From Patagioenas fasciata (taxonomy: Eukaryota > Chordata > Aves > Columbiformes > Columbidae): DNA of 64,000 nucleotides. The notes under the pieces are model-generated. The model worked only from the letters and a program-made list of their open reading frames with translations, made no database searches and had not been told where the DNA came from. Made by a program: the position numbers and the translations under genes. The stretch covers positions 5,647,001-5,711,000 of the forward strand of contig NC_092523.1 of NCBI RefSeq assembly GCF_037038585.1, in the 5' to 3' direction. Shown here in pieces: positions 62,013-64,000 of this stretch (within the stretch, counting starts at the first letter, position 1; every line of letters starts with the position of its first letter).

Positions 62013-62830
62013 TAGCCCGCAGTGTAAGTAGCTGCTTCTTGTCATGACTATGCAGCTACACAAGGTTTTATTTTGGTATTTATTGCTCCTGTCCATAAAG
62101 CCCATATCCGCTTATCACTGGCACTATGTGAAAGGACAGACAAAAAAGCCTGGACTAGACAGATATGTTCAGGTACATCTATCTGGCAATGCAATTGAAC
62201 CCTTATGCCTGAAATTATTTGTGGTTTGTTTCTCTGAATACCAAATACATGTTTAAATTGGACCTGTTGACCAAGATGCAAACAAATTATGATCACAATC
62301 AAGTGACAAACCTGGAAGGCATTAAGCAAGAACTTTACGATAATCACCTTTTAATTGTTGAAGTTTTTCTGGTCTATCTCGGTCCAAAGTAAAAGCTGCA
62401 CAGATGAATAATGAGATAACTTTCTATCTTGGAGCATTTGTGGAGGAAAGCTGTGTTAGCTTTTTGTTAGGATTCTGTGTCAGTGTTTAAGAATGGCTTA
62501 GTCTGAGAAAAATCTTCCCTATGTAGATATTTTATAGCTGATCACTGCCTGGCATAGATAAAGATTAATGGGCATACTTCAGGGCTCTCCTGACAACACA
62601 ACCTGACACAGATCCTTCGGATTATTCTTTGAAGTATGCATATACTTGTTTTTCTTTTTAAAGAAAATTTGAAAAGAAAAAACTAACCAAACACTCACAA
62701 AGCAAAGGAACAAAAATAGAACAAAAAGTAAACCTCTAAGAAATCTGATTTTTAGGAGGCTGGTGCATGCTAGAATCTTTCTCATTTAGCTGGTGTATTT
62801 AATCTTTTTGTATATATGCTGCTGCAGGGG

Positions 62831-62946
62831 GAAAAACACACAAACAGAAAACACTCACACACACACACATGAAAAAAAAAAAAGAAAAAAACCACCACCC
62901 CAAAACTGACAAAAACTGCCACCAAAGCAAACCAAACCAAAACAAG
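62831..62946. repeat. (CA)n, A12 and AACC low-complexity tract
   Basis: A (CA)7 run at 62856-62869, an A12 run at 62872-62883 and AAACC/AACCA units after it. Confidence 0.88.
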
Positions 62947-63848
62947 CAACAGAACTGTGGAGGACAGATTTCCCCATGTTTTATCCTAAAAACATGTCAT
63001 GATCCACTGACTATCTCAGCCGGTTCTTTGGTAGTGTGTTGGTCAGAATATTTAATGAAACACAGATGTAAAGAAAAGGACAACAGCAAACCTAATATCT
63101 AATATCTTCCAAGTCTCTCTTAAAAAAGTTATTAGCTATGCCCATCGGACTTTGAAGCCCTGAGGTAAAGGGGACGTAAATATCATTATTTGCTGTTAGG
63201 TCTGTTTCAAATTACAGCAAAAGTCTCAAAGACCAAATACTAAGTCCTCGTTCATGTTTGAATCACCATAAACTATAATGGGATTCATATCTGCAAACAT
63301 TTATTGCTTTTTATCACAAGGACATTTTTAGCTACTTTGGAGGCTGTTACCATGAAAAAATAATTTCTACAAGGGGAAATGATAGCTGTTTTTAAATTAG
63401 ATATTAATCTGGTAGCAACACTTAAACTGAACAGCGTAATAAAGATAACTTTTCTGGGCATTTAAAACAAGAGCCTGTGATGTGCAATTAAAGCAAAGAG
63501 TCATGTACTTAGGGTTTGCTTTCTGGTTTTGTCCTTTGCTTGCTGAGTTGTGCTTTTTGAAAATTAACCATTGTGTGAGTTTGCTGCCTGCGAAGTCCAC
63601 TTGGATAATTCAGCATGGAAGCAATAGCCTCTTAGGTAAACAAGTATATAACATGGAGAAGGAGTAATAAATTCAGCTATGCTGAACATAGCATTTGCCT
63701 GTAAAAGGAGGAAAGAAGATAAGCAGGATGAAAATTTGAAAAAAATAATGTGTGGCTTCCCTTATATAAGAATCCAACCTTTTCAGTGCTTTTGATGACT
63801 GCCTTTTTCCTGGGCAAATTGAATAGGTTCACAGAAAGACCTCTTGTC

Positions 63849-63950
63849 GCAGAATCACAGAATCATTTTGGTTGGAAAAGACCTTTAAGATCATAGAGTC
63901 CAACTGTTAACGTAACATATGCCATTGTGCATTGTCGTACCTGCCTCATA
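63849..63950 (-). mobile_element. CR1 LINE 3' tail, old type
   Basis: GCAGAATCACAGAATCATTT, then GGTTGGAAAAGACCTTTAAG and ATAGAGTCCAACTGTTAACG, is the minus-strand 3' end of an older CR1 group, the same general type as the one at 5238. The match fades after about 63920. The element may continue past the window edge. Confidence 0.88.
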
Positions 63951-64000
63951 ACATTGACCAGAGAATTACTTGCAAGGAAAGAAAACATGGTTTTGAGCAG

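Larger units (their letters stand above)
61885..63848. other. Unique DNA with CA/A-rich low complexity, no gene seen
   Basis: A possible ancient repeat fragment at 61937-62012 and a CA plus poly-A tract at 62831-62946. Open frames up to 99 codons have no recognisable motif. Confidence 0.5.

Overview
This is vertebrate nuclear DNA, almost certainly from a bird. The evidence is the number of CR1 LINE 3' ends that finish in ATTCTRTG octamers, a solo LTR of the avian endogenous-retrovirus (ERVL-like) kind starting TGTCCTGGTTTT, an AT-rich unique background, and no bacterial or viral gene organisation. The dominant young CR1 type (3' end related to GACCTCGAAAGCTCATCCAGTCCAATCCC on the antisense strand, seen in pieces) recalls the CR1-J-like groups of Neoaves rather than the commonest chicken groups. 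That subfamily and clade call is from memory and unchecked.

No protein-coding gene, tRNA, rRNA or complete transcript unit could be supported. Every open frame with recognisable homology belongs to a broken CR1 reverse transcriptase. The window reads as a gene desert or the inside of a very large intron.

Layout: a CR1 in reverse orientation at 0.3-1.4 kb; unique AT-rich DNA with one old CR1 tail (5.2 kb) and a conserved-looking block (about 8.1-8.6 kb); two young CR1 copies around 12.9-13.3 (reverse) and 14.35-15.3 kb (forward), flanking a conserved-looking block; a CR1 cluster at 19.1-21.8 kb where a young forward copy sits inside an older reverse copy; unique DNA with a CpG-bearing conserved-looking block at 23.3-23.6 kb; an ATCC microsatellite at 30.6 kb; an L3-like relic at 31.2 kb; a young reverse CR1 at 32.1-32.9 kb; an old CR1 relic at 34.4 kb; a MIR-like SINE relic at 35.5 kb; a long low-repeat stretch 35.7-48.7 kb with homeobox-type AT motifs near 45.6 kb; a mid-element CR1 scrap at 48.7 kb; a G-rich tract at 51.8 kb; a young forward CR1 at 55.0-55.9 kb; a solo LTR at 61.3-61.9 kb; and the start of another CR1 tail at the right edge.

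The most informative observation is in the young CR1 copies. They share several frame-breaking differences inside the reverse transcriptase, including the same TGA just before the FADD catalytic box in three copies, and their shared differences are nested step by step. This suggests that already broken source copies kept spreading, presumably using enzyme made by another element. No new biological system beyond this was found.
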